From positions 1-20,630 of the forward strand of contig JAAWLY010000015.1 of the NCBI GenBank assembly GCA_022798155.1: a stretch of DNA of 20,630 bases. Reading direction: 5' to 3'. Of the stretch, positions 6,792 to 13,689 are shown piece after piece. The notes beneath the pieces were generated by a model. It worked only from the letters and a program-made list of their open reading frames with translations, was not told the origin of the DNA and did not search any database. Position numbers and translations under genes: made by a program. Origin of the DNA: Lawsonibacter sp. (GTDB lineage: Bacteria; Bacillota; Clostridia; Oscillospirales; Oscillospiraceae). Positions within the stretch are counted from its first letter, which is position 1, and every line of letters starts with the position of its first letter.

Positions 6792-7240
6792 CAAGGAGCA
6801 AGGCCCCTTTGGCCATGATGGAGCAGATGGTGATGCTGCTGGTGTTCGCTCTGGCCGCCGCCCTGTGCCTTCAGGCCTTTGTGAAGTCGGACGGCATGTC
6901 CAAGCGGGGGGAGGCCCGGGACCGTGCCGTGGTCCTGGCCCAGAACGCCGCCGAAGCCGTCCGCGCCTGCGGCGGGGACTTTGAGGAAGCGGCGCAGCTG
7001 CTGGGGGCGGAAGACTGGGACGAGGAGTCCATCACCCTCAACTACAACAGCGGCTGGGAGCCTGTTTCCCCCGGCGGGAGCGGGCTGCACTATATGCTGG
7101 GCGTCGGGCGGATGGATGACAGCGGTGTGCCCGGCATGGGCAAGGCCGTGGTGTATGTCAAGGATTTGACCATTCTGTCTGCGGACGACGGCCTGTTCCG
7201 CATTGAGGTGGCCTGGCAGGAGGTGAACCCCCATGACTGA
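6788..7240 (+). CDS. Small membrane protein with prepilin-like N-terminus, pilus operon
   Basis: A 150-residue protein with a basic N-terminus (MTRSKAP) and a hydrophobic helix at about 8-30 containing LAMMEQMVMLLVFALAAALC. The Leu-Ala-Met-Met-Glu string can be laid on prepilin positions +1 to +5, with Pro instead of Gly at -1, so processing by a standard prepilin peptidase is uncertain. The helix is followed by an amphipathic stretch (RAVVLAQNAAEAVRACGGD) as in minor pilins, then a globular region. It overlaps the upstream gene by ATGA and the downstream gene by 8 bases. The family is not recognised; a minor-pilin role is inferred. Confidence 0.7.
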   Translation: MTRSKAPLAMMEQMVMLLVFALAAALCLQAFVKSDGMSKRGEARDRAVVLAQNAAEAVRACGGDFEEAAQLLGAEDWDEESITLNYNSGWEPVSPGGSGLHYMLGVGRMDDSGVPGMGKAVVYVKDLTILSADDGLFRIEVAWQEVNPHD

Positions 7241-7685
7241 GAAAAAACGGGAGGGCTTCGCCCCTCCGGCACTGGGCGGGTCCTCCCTGCTGGTGGTCTT
7301 CGCCGTGCTGGCCCTGACGGTGTTCGCCCTGCTGTCCCTGTCCACCGTCCGGGCGGACGTCCGCCTGGGGGACGCGGCGGCGGAGATGGTGTCCGGCTAC
7401 TACGCCGCCGACGTGCAGGCCCAGGAGATTCTGGCCAAGCTGCGCACCGGCGCACCGTTGCCGGAGGACGTGGAGTTTGAAGCCACCATTTCTGATTATC
7501 CAGATCACAGCGAAACCATCTTTTCCTACTCCATCCCCATCTCCGACACCCAGGAGCTCCAGGTGGAGGTGCTGATGGAGCCGGACGGCAGCTATCAGGT
7601 CCGGCGCTGGCAGGCGGCCGCCGTGGGCGACTGGGAGTTTGACGACAGCCTGGAAATCTGGGACGGCGACCCAATCTTGTTTTAA
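7233..7685 (+). CDS. Small single-pass membrane protein of the pilus operon
   Basis: A 150-residue protein with an N-terminal membrane segment (about 15-38, after GGSS) and a helix carrying GDAAAEMVSGYYAADVQAQEIL. That helix resembles the start of GspK-like or PilX-like minor components. A glutamate at the usual prepilin +5 position is missing, as is known for GspK-type proteins. The C-terminal domain is acidic and beta-rich. It overlaps the upstream gene by 8 bases and ends 10 bases before pilT. A tip or minor-pilin role is inference; no named family is recognised. Confidence 0.65.
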   Translation: MTEKKREGFAPPALGGSSLLVVFAVLALTVFALLSLSTVRADVRLGDAAAEMVSGYYAADVQAQEILAKLRTGAPLPEDVEFEATISDYPDHSETIFSYSIPISDTQELQVEVLMEPDGSYQVRRWQAAAVGDWEFDDSLEIWDGDPILF

Positions 7686-7695
7686 GGAGAGAACT

Positions 7696-8769
7696 ATGGC
7701 GAATCTGTTGGAATATTTGGAGCGGGCGGTAAAGGACAACGCCTCCGACCTGTTTATTGTGGCGGGCGGTCCCGTGTGTGAAAAGCTGGACAAGCGGTTT
7801 TTCTCCATCGGAGAGGAACGGGTGCTCCCCAAGGACACAGCGGAGCTGATTACCCAGCTGTACCAGCTGGCCAACCGGCCCATCAAGCACTATGAGGAGG
7901 TGGGGGACGACGACTTCTCCTTCTCGGTGGGTGGGCTGGCCCGGTTCCGGGCCAACACCTACCGGCAGCGGGGCTCTATGGCCGCGGTGATTCGGATGGT
8001 GCCCTTTGGCGTTCCGGACTGGCGGGAGCGGCATATTGACGAGAAGCGGGTGATGTCTCTGGCGGAACTGACCGACGGCCTGGTGCTGGTCACGGGCACG
8101 GCGGGCAGCGGCAAGTCCACCACCCAGGCCTGTATCATCGACCGGATCAACCAGAACCGGGCGGGGCATATCATCACTCTGGAGGACCCTATTGAATATC
8201 TGCACCGGAACAACAAGAGCATCGTCAGCCAGCGGGAAATCGCCATCGATACCGAGGACTATCTCTCCGCCCTGCGGGCCTGCCTGCGTCAGGCCCCGGA
8301 CGTGATCCTTCTAGGGGAGATGCGGGACTACGAGACCATCCGCACCGCCATGACGGCGGCGGAGACGGGCCATCTGGTCATCGCCACCCTGCACACCAAA
8401 GGGGCTGTCAACACGGTGGACCGCATTGTGGACTCCTTCCCCGGCGACCAGCAGGGACAGATCCGGGCCCAGCTGTCCATGGTGCTGCGCACCGTGGTCT
8501 CTCAGCAGCTGATCCCAGACAAAAACGGCGGCATGGTGCCCGCCTTCGAGGTTATGCACGTGACCGACGCCATCGGCAACCTGATCCGGTCGCCGGATAA
8601 GAGCGTTCAGATTGACGCGGCCATCAGCTCTGGCGGGGCCGACAACATGATCTCAATGGACAACTACATTTTTGAGCTGTACAAAGCGGGAGAGATTACC
8701 AGAGAGACGGTTCTGGAATACTCTGAAAACAAGGAGGCGCAGGAGCGCCGCCTGCTGAGAGCGCAGTGA
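7696..8769 (+). CDS. pilT: Type IV pilus retraction ATPase PilT
   Basis: Cytoplasmic hexameric ATPase that powers pilus retraction and twitching. The 357-residue length fits PilT. Visible motifs: an N-terminal PAS-like region (NASDLFIVAGGP), Walker A GTAGSGKSTT (134-143), Asp box ITLEDPIEY, Walker B DVILLGEMRD (202-211, catalytic Glu208), and His box GHLVIATLHT (225-234). The C-terminal AIGNLIR recalls the PilT-specific AIRNLIRE motif and argues for PilT over PilB, as do the length and the lack of an N-terminal PilB domain. The ATG at 7696 has AAGGAGAG 4 to 5 bases upstream; an in-frame start at 7639 would overlap the previous gene. It is the last gene of the operon, before a strong terminator. 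Confidence 0.93.
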   Translation: MANLLEYLERAVKDNASDLFIVAGGPVCEKLDKRFFSIGEERVLPKDTAELITQLYQLANRPIKHYEEVGDDDFSFSVGGLARFRANTYRQRGSMAAVIRMVPFGVPDWRERHIDEKRVMSLAELTDGLVLVTGTAGSGKSTTQACIIDRINQNRAGHIITLEDPIEYLHRNNKSIVSQREIAIDTEDYLSALRACLRQAPDVILLGEMRDYETIRTAMTAAETGHLVIATLHTKGAVNTVDRIVDSFPGDQQGQIRAQLSMVLRTVVSQQLIPDKNGGMVPAFEVMHVTDAIGNLIRSPDKSVQIDAAISSGGADNMISMDNYIFELYKAGEITRETVLEYSENKEAQERRLLRAQ

Positions 8770-8774
8770 GGAAA

Positions 8775-8809
8775 GCGGGAAGCCCCCCGGGGACTTCCCG
8801 CTTTTTTTT
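8775..8809 (+). terminator. Rho-independent terminator of the pilus operon
   Basis: Perfect 8-bp stem GCGGGAAG (8775-8782) / CTTCCCGC (8794-8801) followed by eight T residues, 5 bases after the pilT stop. Confidence 0.93.
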
Positions 8810-8839
8810 CGATTGCCTATTCTAATTTGCAGGGAAATT

Positions 8840-8848
8840 TGCTATAAT
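8840..8848 (+). promoter_or_regulatory. Extended -10 promoter of the murB-rapZ-yvcK-whiA cluster
   Basis: TG-C-TATAAT (8840-8848) is a consensus extended -10; the correctly spaced -35 region (about 8820) is poor. It lies about 35 bases before the murB ATG and just after the pilT terminator. The same TGC-TATAxT form occurs at 3689-3697. Confidence 0.7.
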
Positions 8849-8882
8849 CAGATCATACATGATTCTCTGATTGGGAGGGCCT

Positions 8883-9812
8883 ATGGAACGACTGGAAAAA
8901 TTGCTGCGGGAGCGCCACCCGCTGCTGGAGCTGCGGGTGAATGAGCCCATGTCCAGGCACACCACCTTCCGCATCGGCGGGCCGGCGGCGCTGATGGCAC
9001 TGCCCAAGTCGGTCAGTGAAGCGAAAATGGTCCTGAATGCCGCTCGGAAGCTGGAAATTCAGCCCTTCTTCCTGGGAAATGGGAGCAATCTGCTGGTGGC
9101 GGACCAGGGCTATCCGGGTTTTGTGGTCAAGCTGACGGGGGAATTTGAGAATATCTTTGCCACCCCCGCCGGCCCGGATGGGATAGCCCACCTGCACGCC
9201 GGAGGGGCGGTACTGCTGTCCCGGCTGTCCCGGCAGGCGCAGGAGCGGGGGCTGACCGGGCTGGAGTTTGCTCAGGGGATTCCCGGCAGCGTGGGCGGGG
9301 CGGTTACCATGAACGCTGGGGCCTACGGAGGGGAGATGTCCCAGGTGCTGCTCCAGGTGGCCGCTTTGAGCCCGGACGGGAGAGAAGCTCTGTTTTCCGC
9401 GGAGAGCTGTGACCTGAGCTACCGGCACAGCCGCTTTTCCAACGGAGATTGGCTGATTACGCAGGCGGTGTTCGGCCTGTCGCCGGGCGGCCCGGAGGAG
9501 ATCGCCGCCCGCATGAAGGACTTTGCCCGGCGGCGGCAGGAGAAGCAGCCCCTGGAGTACCCCAGCGCCGGGTCCATGTTCAAGCGGCCGCCGGGACACT
9601 TTGCCGCCGCCCTCATCGACCAGTGTGGTCTGAAGGGCCTGACGGTGGGCGGGGCCCAAGTGTCGGCCAAGCACGCCGGCTTCGTGGTCAACCGGGGCGG
9701 GGCTGCCTGCGCGGATGTGCTGGAGCTGGTGGACCGGGTGAAGGAACAGGTCCTTCGGCAGACCGGCGTGGAGCTGGAGATGGAGGTCCGGGTGCTGGGT
9801 AGTGATGTGTAG
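8883..9812 (+). CDS. murB: UDP-N-acetylenolpyruvoylglucosamine reductase MurB
   Basis: Cytoplasmic FAD enzyme that reduces UDP-GlcNAc-enolpyruvate to UDP-MurNAc with NADPH, the second committed step of peptidoglycan synthesis. The 309-residue protein shows the FAD-binding domain (TTFRIGG 27-33, FFLGNGSNLLV 62-72, GIPGSVGGAVTMNAGAYG 132-149). It also shows the catalytic serine in PSAGSMFKRP (S231) and a C-terminal LEMEVRVLG with the conserved acid. Length and motif style fit the short type II enzymes of Gram-positives. The ATG at 8883 has GGGAGGG only about 4 bases upstream; a TTG at 8871 would put the ribosome binding site inside the gene. The last sense codon and the TAG stop lie inside the left end of a palindromic repeat. 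Confidence 0.95.
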   Translation: MERLEKLLRERHPLLELRVNEPMSRHTTFRIGGPAALMALPKSVSEAKMVLNAARKLEIQPFFLGNGSNLLVADQGYPGFVVKLTGEFENIFATPAGPDGIAHLHAGGAVLLSRLSRQAQERGLTGLEFAQGIPGSVGGAVTMNAGAYGGEMSQVLLQVAALSPDGREALFSAESCDLSYRHSRFSNGDWLITQAVFGLSPGGPEEIAARMKDFARRRQEKQPLEYPSAGSMFKRPPGHFAAALIDQCGLKGLTVGGAQVSAKHAGFVVNRGGAACADVLELVDRVKEQVLRQTGVELEMEVRVLGSDV

Positions 9813-9875
9813 GGGCGCATATCATGCGCCGCCAGTTATGCACAGGGGTTCGGGCGGATGATATCCGCCCCTACA
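9808..9875 (+). repeat. Palindromic dispersed repeat, copy A (between murB and rapZ)
   Basis: A 68-bp element with 10-bp terminal inverted repeats TGTAGGGGCG / CGCCCCTACA. It contains two strong hairpins: GGCGCAT-ATC-ATGCGCC (9814-9830) and GGGCGGAT-GAT-ATCCGCCC (9852-9870), joined by a less conserved 21-bp spacer. The reverse complement matches copy B (10775-10841) with a single mismatch in each outer arm of about 23-25 bp. It looks like a small non-autonomous MITE/REP-like element; no transposase is present. Confidence 0.85.
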
Positions 9876-9904
9876 GTAAAGACAAACAAAAGAGAGTGAT
9901 ACCA

Positions 9905-10768
9905 ATGGAATTTGTTATCATCTCCGGCCTGTCCGGGGCGGGAAAGAGCAAGGCGGCCTCCTTTATGGAGGACATGGACTACTTCTGCGTGGACAATCTG
10001 CCCGCCCCCCTGATCCCCAAGTTTGCCGAGCTGGGCATGGCAGGGGCCGGAGAATACGACCGGGTGGCCCTGGTCAGCGATGTCCGGGCGGGCACCAACT
10101 TTAATGGGCTGTTTCACGCACTGGATGCCCTGGAGGGCATGAAGTGCGCCTACCGCATCCTGTTCATGGACGCCTCTGACGAGACGATCATCAAGCGCTA
10201 CAAGGAGACCCGGCGGGCCCACCCCCTGGCCGAGGAGACCGACAGTCTGGAGCAGGCCATCGCCCTGGAGCGGAAGATGCTCTCCCCCCTGCGGGACCGG
10301 GCGGACAAGATTGTGGACACTACCAACCTGTCCACCGCCAAGCTGAAGGGGGTTTTACGGCAGATGTTTGGCCGGGAGGGCACGTCTGAGGGCCGGATGG
10401 AGGTGCGGGTGACCTCCTTCGGCTTTAAGCACGGGGTGCCTATGGAGGCCGACTTGGTCTTCGACGCCCGCTTTCTGCCCAACCCCTTCTATGTCGCCGA
10501 GCTGCGCCCCCTCACCGGCCTGGACGCCGGGGTGCGGGACTACGTCTGGCAAAACGGCCAGGCGGAGGAGTTTCTCAAGCGGCTGTGGGATCTGGTGGGC
10601 TGGCTGCTGCCCCGGTATGAGGAGGAGGGCAAAACCTCGCTGGTTATCTCGGTGGGCTGTACCGGGGGCCACCACCGCTCAGTGGCCGTCGCCCATGCGC
10701 TGGCGGATAAGATTCGGGTCCAGGGTTGGCCCGTGGCCGAGAGCCACCGGGATTTGGGGCGGGCGTAG
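9905..10768 (+). CDS. rapZ: RNase adapter / nucleotide-binding protein RapZ (YvcJ family)
   Basis: Cytoplasmic P-loop protein of 287 residues. In enterobacteria RapZ senses glucosamine-6-phosphate and directs sRNA GlmZ to RNase E; in Bacillus the homologue YvcJ binds and hydrolyses nucleotides and its RNA partner is unclear. Walker A is GLSGAGKS (8-15), followed by the family pattern DYFCVDNLP (25-33). Central motifs are LFMDASDE and VDTTNLS, and the C-terminal domain carries SFGFKHGVP (171-179), PFYVAELRPLTGLD and VGCTGGHHRSVA (250-261). The ATG at 9905 has a modest AAAGAGAG upstream; extending to 9824 would translate the repeat. The normally tight murB-rapZ-yvcK order is kept, but both gaps are filled by repeat copies. 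Confidence 0.95.
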   Translation: MEFVIISGLSGAGKSKAASFMEDMDYFCVDNLPAPLIPKFAELGMAGAGEYDRVALVSDVRAGTNFNGLFHALDALEGMKCAYRILFMDASDETIIKRYKETRRAHPLAEETDSLEQAIALERKMLSPLRDRADKIVDTTNLSTAKLKGVLRQMFGREGTSEGRMEVRVTSFGFKHGVPMEADLVFDARFLPNPFYVAELRPLTGLDAGVRDYVWQNGQAEEFLKRLWDLVGWLLPRYEEEGKTSLVISVGCTGGHHRSVAVAHALADKIRVQGWPVAESHRDLGRA

Positions 10769-10774
10769 GACCTT

Positions 10775-10841
10775 TGTAGGGGCGGATATTATCCGCCCGC
10801 AGACCCGCATGACAAACGGGCGCGTGATATGCGCCCCTACA
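10775..10841 (-). repeat. Palindromic dispersed repeat, copy B (between rapZ and yvcK)
   Basis: A 67-bp element with the same 10-bp ends TGTAGGGGCG / CGCCCCTACA and two hairpins (GGCGGAT-ATT-ATCCGCC at 10781-10797 and a GGGCGCGTGATATGCGCCC structure at 10818-10836). Orientation is opposite to copy A: the GGAT-type arm is on the left here and on the right in A. It begins 6 bases after the rapZ stop and ends 7 bases before the yvcK ribosome binding site. Confidence 0.85.
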
Positions 10842-10858
10842 GGGAAAAGAGGAGCAAG

Positions 10859-11899
10859 ATGTCTGAACAATACCCCACCCTCCAGCAGTGGGAGCGGGGT
10901 CCTAAGATCGCCGCCGTCGGCGGCGGGACGGGGCTGTCCACCATGCTGCGGGGGCTGAAAAAATATACCAAAAACCTCACCGCCGTGGTAACGGTGGCGG
11001 ACAACGGCGGCGGCTCTGGGATGCTGCGCCAGGACCTGGGGATGCCCCCGCCGGGGGACATCCGCCACTGTATGGAGGCCCTGGCCAACACCGAGCCTGT
11101 CATGGAGAAGCTTCTTACTTACCGCTTCACCGAAGGGACGCTGGCCGGCCAGTCCTTCGGCAACCTGATCCTGGCCGCCCTCAACGGCATTACCGGATCC
11201 TTTGAAGAGGCGGTCACCCAGATGAGCCACGTGCTGGCTATCACCGGGCGGGTGATCCCGGTGACCAGCGCCGACGTACAGCTGGAGGCTGTCTTTGAAA
11301 ACGGCGCCCGGGTGGTGGGGGAGTCCCAAATCGCCGCCTTCAAGAAGGAGCAGGACTGCCGCATCCACCACGTGTCCCTGATCCCCGACCACCCCAAGGC
11401 CACCCCCGCCGCCCTTGCAGCCATCGGGGAGGCCGACCTGATTTTGCTGGGGCCGGGGAGCCTGTACACCAGCATCATTCCCAACCTGTTGGTGGAGGGG
11501 GTGGCCCAGGCGATTGCCCAGTCGGATGCCCCGAAAATCTACGTGTGCAACATCATGACCCAGGACGGCGAGACCGAGGGCTACACCGCCGCCGACCATC
11601 TGGAGGCCCTGCTGGTCCACGGCGCGCCGGGACTGCTGGATCTGTGCCTGGCCAACACCGCGCCGGTGGACCCGGAGCTGCTGGAAAAGTACCGGGAGGA
11701 GGACGCCGTCCCCCTGAATGTGGACCGGGAGCGGATCGCCAAGCTGGGGCTGGAGCTGGTGGAGCGGCCGGTGGCCTCGGAAAAGGGCAGCTATGCCCGC
11801 CACGACCCGGATCGGCTTGCCCAGGCCGTGCTGGAGATCTACCGCAGCCGGGCGGTGCGCATCTTCCGGGGAGAACGGCGTTACATTTTGGAGGAGTGA
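10859..11899 (+). CDS. yvcK: Gluconeogenesis factor YvcK (UPF0052/CofD-like)
   Basis: A 346-residue cytoplasmic protein of the YvcK family. In Bacillus it binds UDP-sugars and is needed for growth on gluconeogenic carbon sources and for normal cell shape. The family signature is clear: KIAAVGGGTGLSTMLRGLK (16-34), TVADNGGGSGMLR, PPPGDIRHC, then GQSFGNLILAAL, LGPGSLYTSIIPNLLV and VCNIMTQDGETEGY. These lie on a Rossmann-like fold related to CofD. The ATG at 10859 has AGAGGAG 4 bases upstream; the open frame back to 10829 reads through the repeat. The stop lies 2 bases before whiA, so the two are coupled, and its last Glu codons double as the whiA ribosome binding site. Confidence 0.95.
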   Translation: MSEQYPTLQQWERGPKIAAVGGGTGLSTMLRGLKKYTKNLTAVVTVADNGGGSGMLRQDLGMPPPGDIRHCMEALANTEPVMEKLLTYRFTEGTLAGQSFGNLILAALNGITGSFEEAVTQMSHVLAITGRVIPVTSADVQLEAVFENGARVVGESQIAAFKKEQDCRIHHVSLIPDHPKATPAALAAIGEADLILLGPGSLYTSIIPNLLVEGVAQAIAQSDAPKIYVCNIMTQDGETEGYTAADHLEALLVHGAPGLLDLCLANTAPVDPELLEKYREEDAVPLNVDRERIAKLGLELVERPVASEKGSYARHDPDRLAQAVLEIYRSRAVRIFRGERRYILEE

Positions 11900-11901
11900 C
11901 C

Positions 11902-12795
11902 ATGTCCTTTGCAGCAGATGTAAAAACCGAGCTGTGCCGGGCCCCCCTGAGCCGCAAGTGCTGCGCCCAGGCGGAGGCCTACGGCGTGCTGCTCTACTGC
12001 AACACTTTCCACGGAGGGGGCGTCCGGATCGTTACCGAGAACGAGGCCTTTGCCCAGCGGCTGCCCGCCCTGTTTAAAAAGGCCTTTAAGCTCGCCTTCG
12101 ACCACCTGCCGGAGGGGGAGGGAAAGCAAATCTTTGAGATAGACGACCCGGACAAGATTATGGCCATCTACAGGGCCTTCGGCTGTGACCCCAGGGCCTT
12201 GGCCCTCCACCTGAATTTCGCCGTGGTGGAGGAGGCCTGCTGCCGTTGCTCCTTCCTCCGAGGGGCCTTCCTGGCCGGAGGGTCGGTCACCGACCCCCGG
12301 AAGGGCTACCACCTGGAGCTGGCCACCTCTCACCACAGCGTCAGCCGGGAGGTGCTGGCCCTGATGCGGGAGCTGGATCAGGAGGCCAAATCCGCCCAGC
12401 GCAAGGGAAACTCGGTGCTCTATTTCAAGCAGAGCGAAAAAATTGAGGACTTTCTCACCTGCGTGGGGGCCCCCCTGGCCGCCATGGAGGTGATGAACGC
12501 CAAGCTGGAGCGGGACCTGCGGGGGAAGGTGAACCGCCGGGTGAACTGCGACGCCGCCAACCTGGACAAGGCGGTGGAGGCCGCCATGGCCCAGGTGGAG
12601 GCCATCCGCCGGCTGGAGGGGGCGGGAACCCTGATTACCCTGCCGGACAAGCTCCGGGAGGTGGCCGCCCTGCGCCTGACCCACCCGGAGGACACCCTGG
12701 CCCAGCTGGCCCAGCGCTGCGACCCGCCCATCACCAAGTCCGCCCTCAACCACAGGCTGCGTAAGCTGGTGGAGCTGGGGAGGGCGGACTTATGA
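11902..12795 (+). CDS. whiA: WhiA family DNA-binding cell-division regulator
   Basis: A 297-residue protein. WhiA is a sporulation regulator in Streptomyces and a nucleoid-associated division and chromosome factor in Bacillus. It has the N-terminal WhiA domain (MSFAADVKTELC, KCCAQAEAYGVLL), a LAGLIDADG-homing-endonuclease-like core (SFLRGAFLAGGSVTDPRKGY, 117-136) without nuclease function, RRVNCDAANLDK (212-223) and a C-terminal helix-turn-helix (about 255-290: LREVAALRLTHPEDTLAQLA, ITKSALNHRLRKL). The ATG at 11902 has GAGGAG 5 bases upstream. Its end overlaps the next gene by 4 bases. Confidence 0.96.
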   Translation: MSFAADVKTELCRAPLSRKCCAQAEAYGVLLYCNTFHGGGVRIVTENEAFAQRLPALFKKAFKLAFDHLPEGEGKQIFEIDDPDKIMAIYRAFGCDPRALALHLNFAVVEEACCRCSFLRGAFLAGGSVTDPRKGYHLELATSHHSVSREVLALMRELDQEAKSAQRKGNSVLYFKQSEKIEDFLTCVGAPLAAMEVMNAKLERDLRGKVNRRVNCDAANLDKAVEAAMAQVEAIRRLEGAGTLITLPDKLREVAALRLTHPEDTLAQLAQRCDPPITKSALNHRLRKLVELGRADL

Positions 12796-13124
12796 CCTAT
12801 GAATTGCAGCCCCTGCGGCTCCAGACGGGTTGGACAGTTCAGTGGAACGACTTTACCGAATACGACATGGCTGTCCACGGGCCGGGGGATGCCTTTGAGC
12901 TTCATGAGGACTTGCTTCAGCTCTTCCACCAAAAAACTGGCTTGACGATTGACCTGGGCTGGTATCCAAGTTATGATCCTGGCGGTCACTATCTTTTGCT
13001 GCTGGTTCAAGACCACCAGTGGGACCGGCCGCTGGAACGGGTGGAGACAAGGCTAAAAGCTGAAGTCATTGCCTGCGTTGAAAAGTGGGTGGATCACGGC
13101 TTTTGGAGCAAGTATAAAATATGA
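12792..13124 (+). CDS. Hypothetical protein, 110 residues
   Basis: A small, soluble, acidic/aromatic protein with no signal peptide or membrane segment (for example WTVQWNDFTEYDM, HYLLLLVQDHQWDRPLERVE). I do not recognise a family. It overlaps whiA by ATGA and has GGGGAGGG upstream inside whiA, so translation is well supported. Its base composition is clearly more AT-rich than whiA, with codons such as AAA, ATT and CTT common towards the end. Function is unknown; it is probably cotranscribed with whiA. Confidence 0.7.
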   Translation: MTYELQPLRLQTGWTVQWNDFTEYDMAVHGPGDAFELHEDLLQLFHQKTGLTIDLGWYPSYDPGGHYLLLLVQDHQWDRPLERVETRLKAEVIACVEKWVDHGFWSKYKI

Positions 13125-13137
13125 AGGAGTGAAAATT

Positions 13138-13623
13138 ATGCCAAACTGTACCTTCCGCCCCGCCGTTTCCGGCGACGAGGGCTTGATTTTAGGCTTTATC
13201 CGCGCCCTGGCGGACTATGAGCACATGGCCGACCAGGTAATCGCTACCCCGGAAATTCTGCGGGAGTGGATTTTTGAGAAAAAGGCGGCGGAGGTCATTT
13301 TTGCCGAAGCGCAGGGGAGAGCGGTGGGCTTTGCCCTGTACTTCCACAACTTCTCCACTTGGGTGGGCCGGGCGGGGGTCTATCTGGAGGACCTGTTCGT
13401 CCTGCCGGAGGAGCGGGGCCACGGTTATGGCAAGGCCCTGCTCAAGGAACTGGCCCGCATCGCCGTGGAGCGGGGCTGCGGGCGGCTGGAGTGGGCCTGC
13501 CTGGACTGGAACCAGCCCTCTATCGACTTCTACACCAAGAAAATGCGCGCCGTCCCCATGGACGGCTGGACGGTGTACCGCCTGACGGGGGAGACCCTGA
13601 CCGAGGCCGCGCAGTCGAAATAG
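13138..13623 (+). CDS. GNAT-family N-acetyltransferase, SSAT/thialysine-acetyltransferase-like
   Basis: Predicted acetyl-CoA-dependent amine acetyltransferase of 161 residues. The GNAT fold is evident: motif A with acetyl-CoA loop ERGHGYGKAL (92-101), preceded by GRAGVYLEDLFVLPE, and motif B with WACLDWNQPSIDFYTK. The segment FALYFHNFSTWVGR-x-G-x-YLEDLFV is typical of the diamine/spermidine acetyltransferase-like subfamily, so polyamines or thialysine-type amines are the best guess for substrate. ATG 13138 has AAGGAG about 8 bases upstream; an in-frame start at 13069 would overlap the previous gene by over 50 bases. Confidence 0.85.
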   Translation: MPNCTFRPAVSGDEGLILGFIRALADYEHMADQVIATPEILREWIFEKKAAEVIFAEAQGRAVGFALYFHNFSTWVGRAGVYLEDLFVLPEERGHGYGKALLKELARIAVERGCGRLEWACLDWNQPSIDFYTKKMRAVPMDGWTVYRLTGETLTEAAQSK

Positions 13624-13689
13624 GCAAAGTCTTCTTTGGTAATTGTTAAAGGAGGCTTTGCCCCTGTGGGGGACGAGGGGAGGGATATT

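Noticed and set aside
9808..10841. CRISPR or tRNA-like structure for the palindromic repeats
   Set aside because: Only two copies, in opposite orientation about 0.9 kb apart around a gene, with no spacer array and no tRNA features.
13636..13689. TTG start at 13636 for the membrane hypothetical protein
   Set aside because: No ribosome binding site there, whereas GTG 13690 has a well-placed GGGGAGGG.
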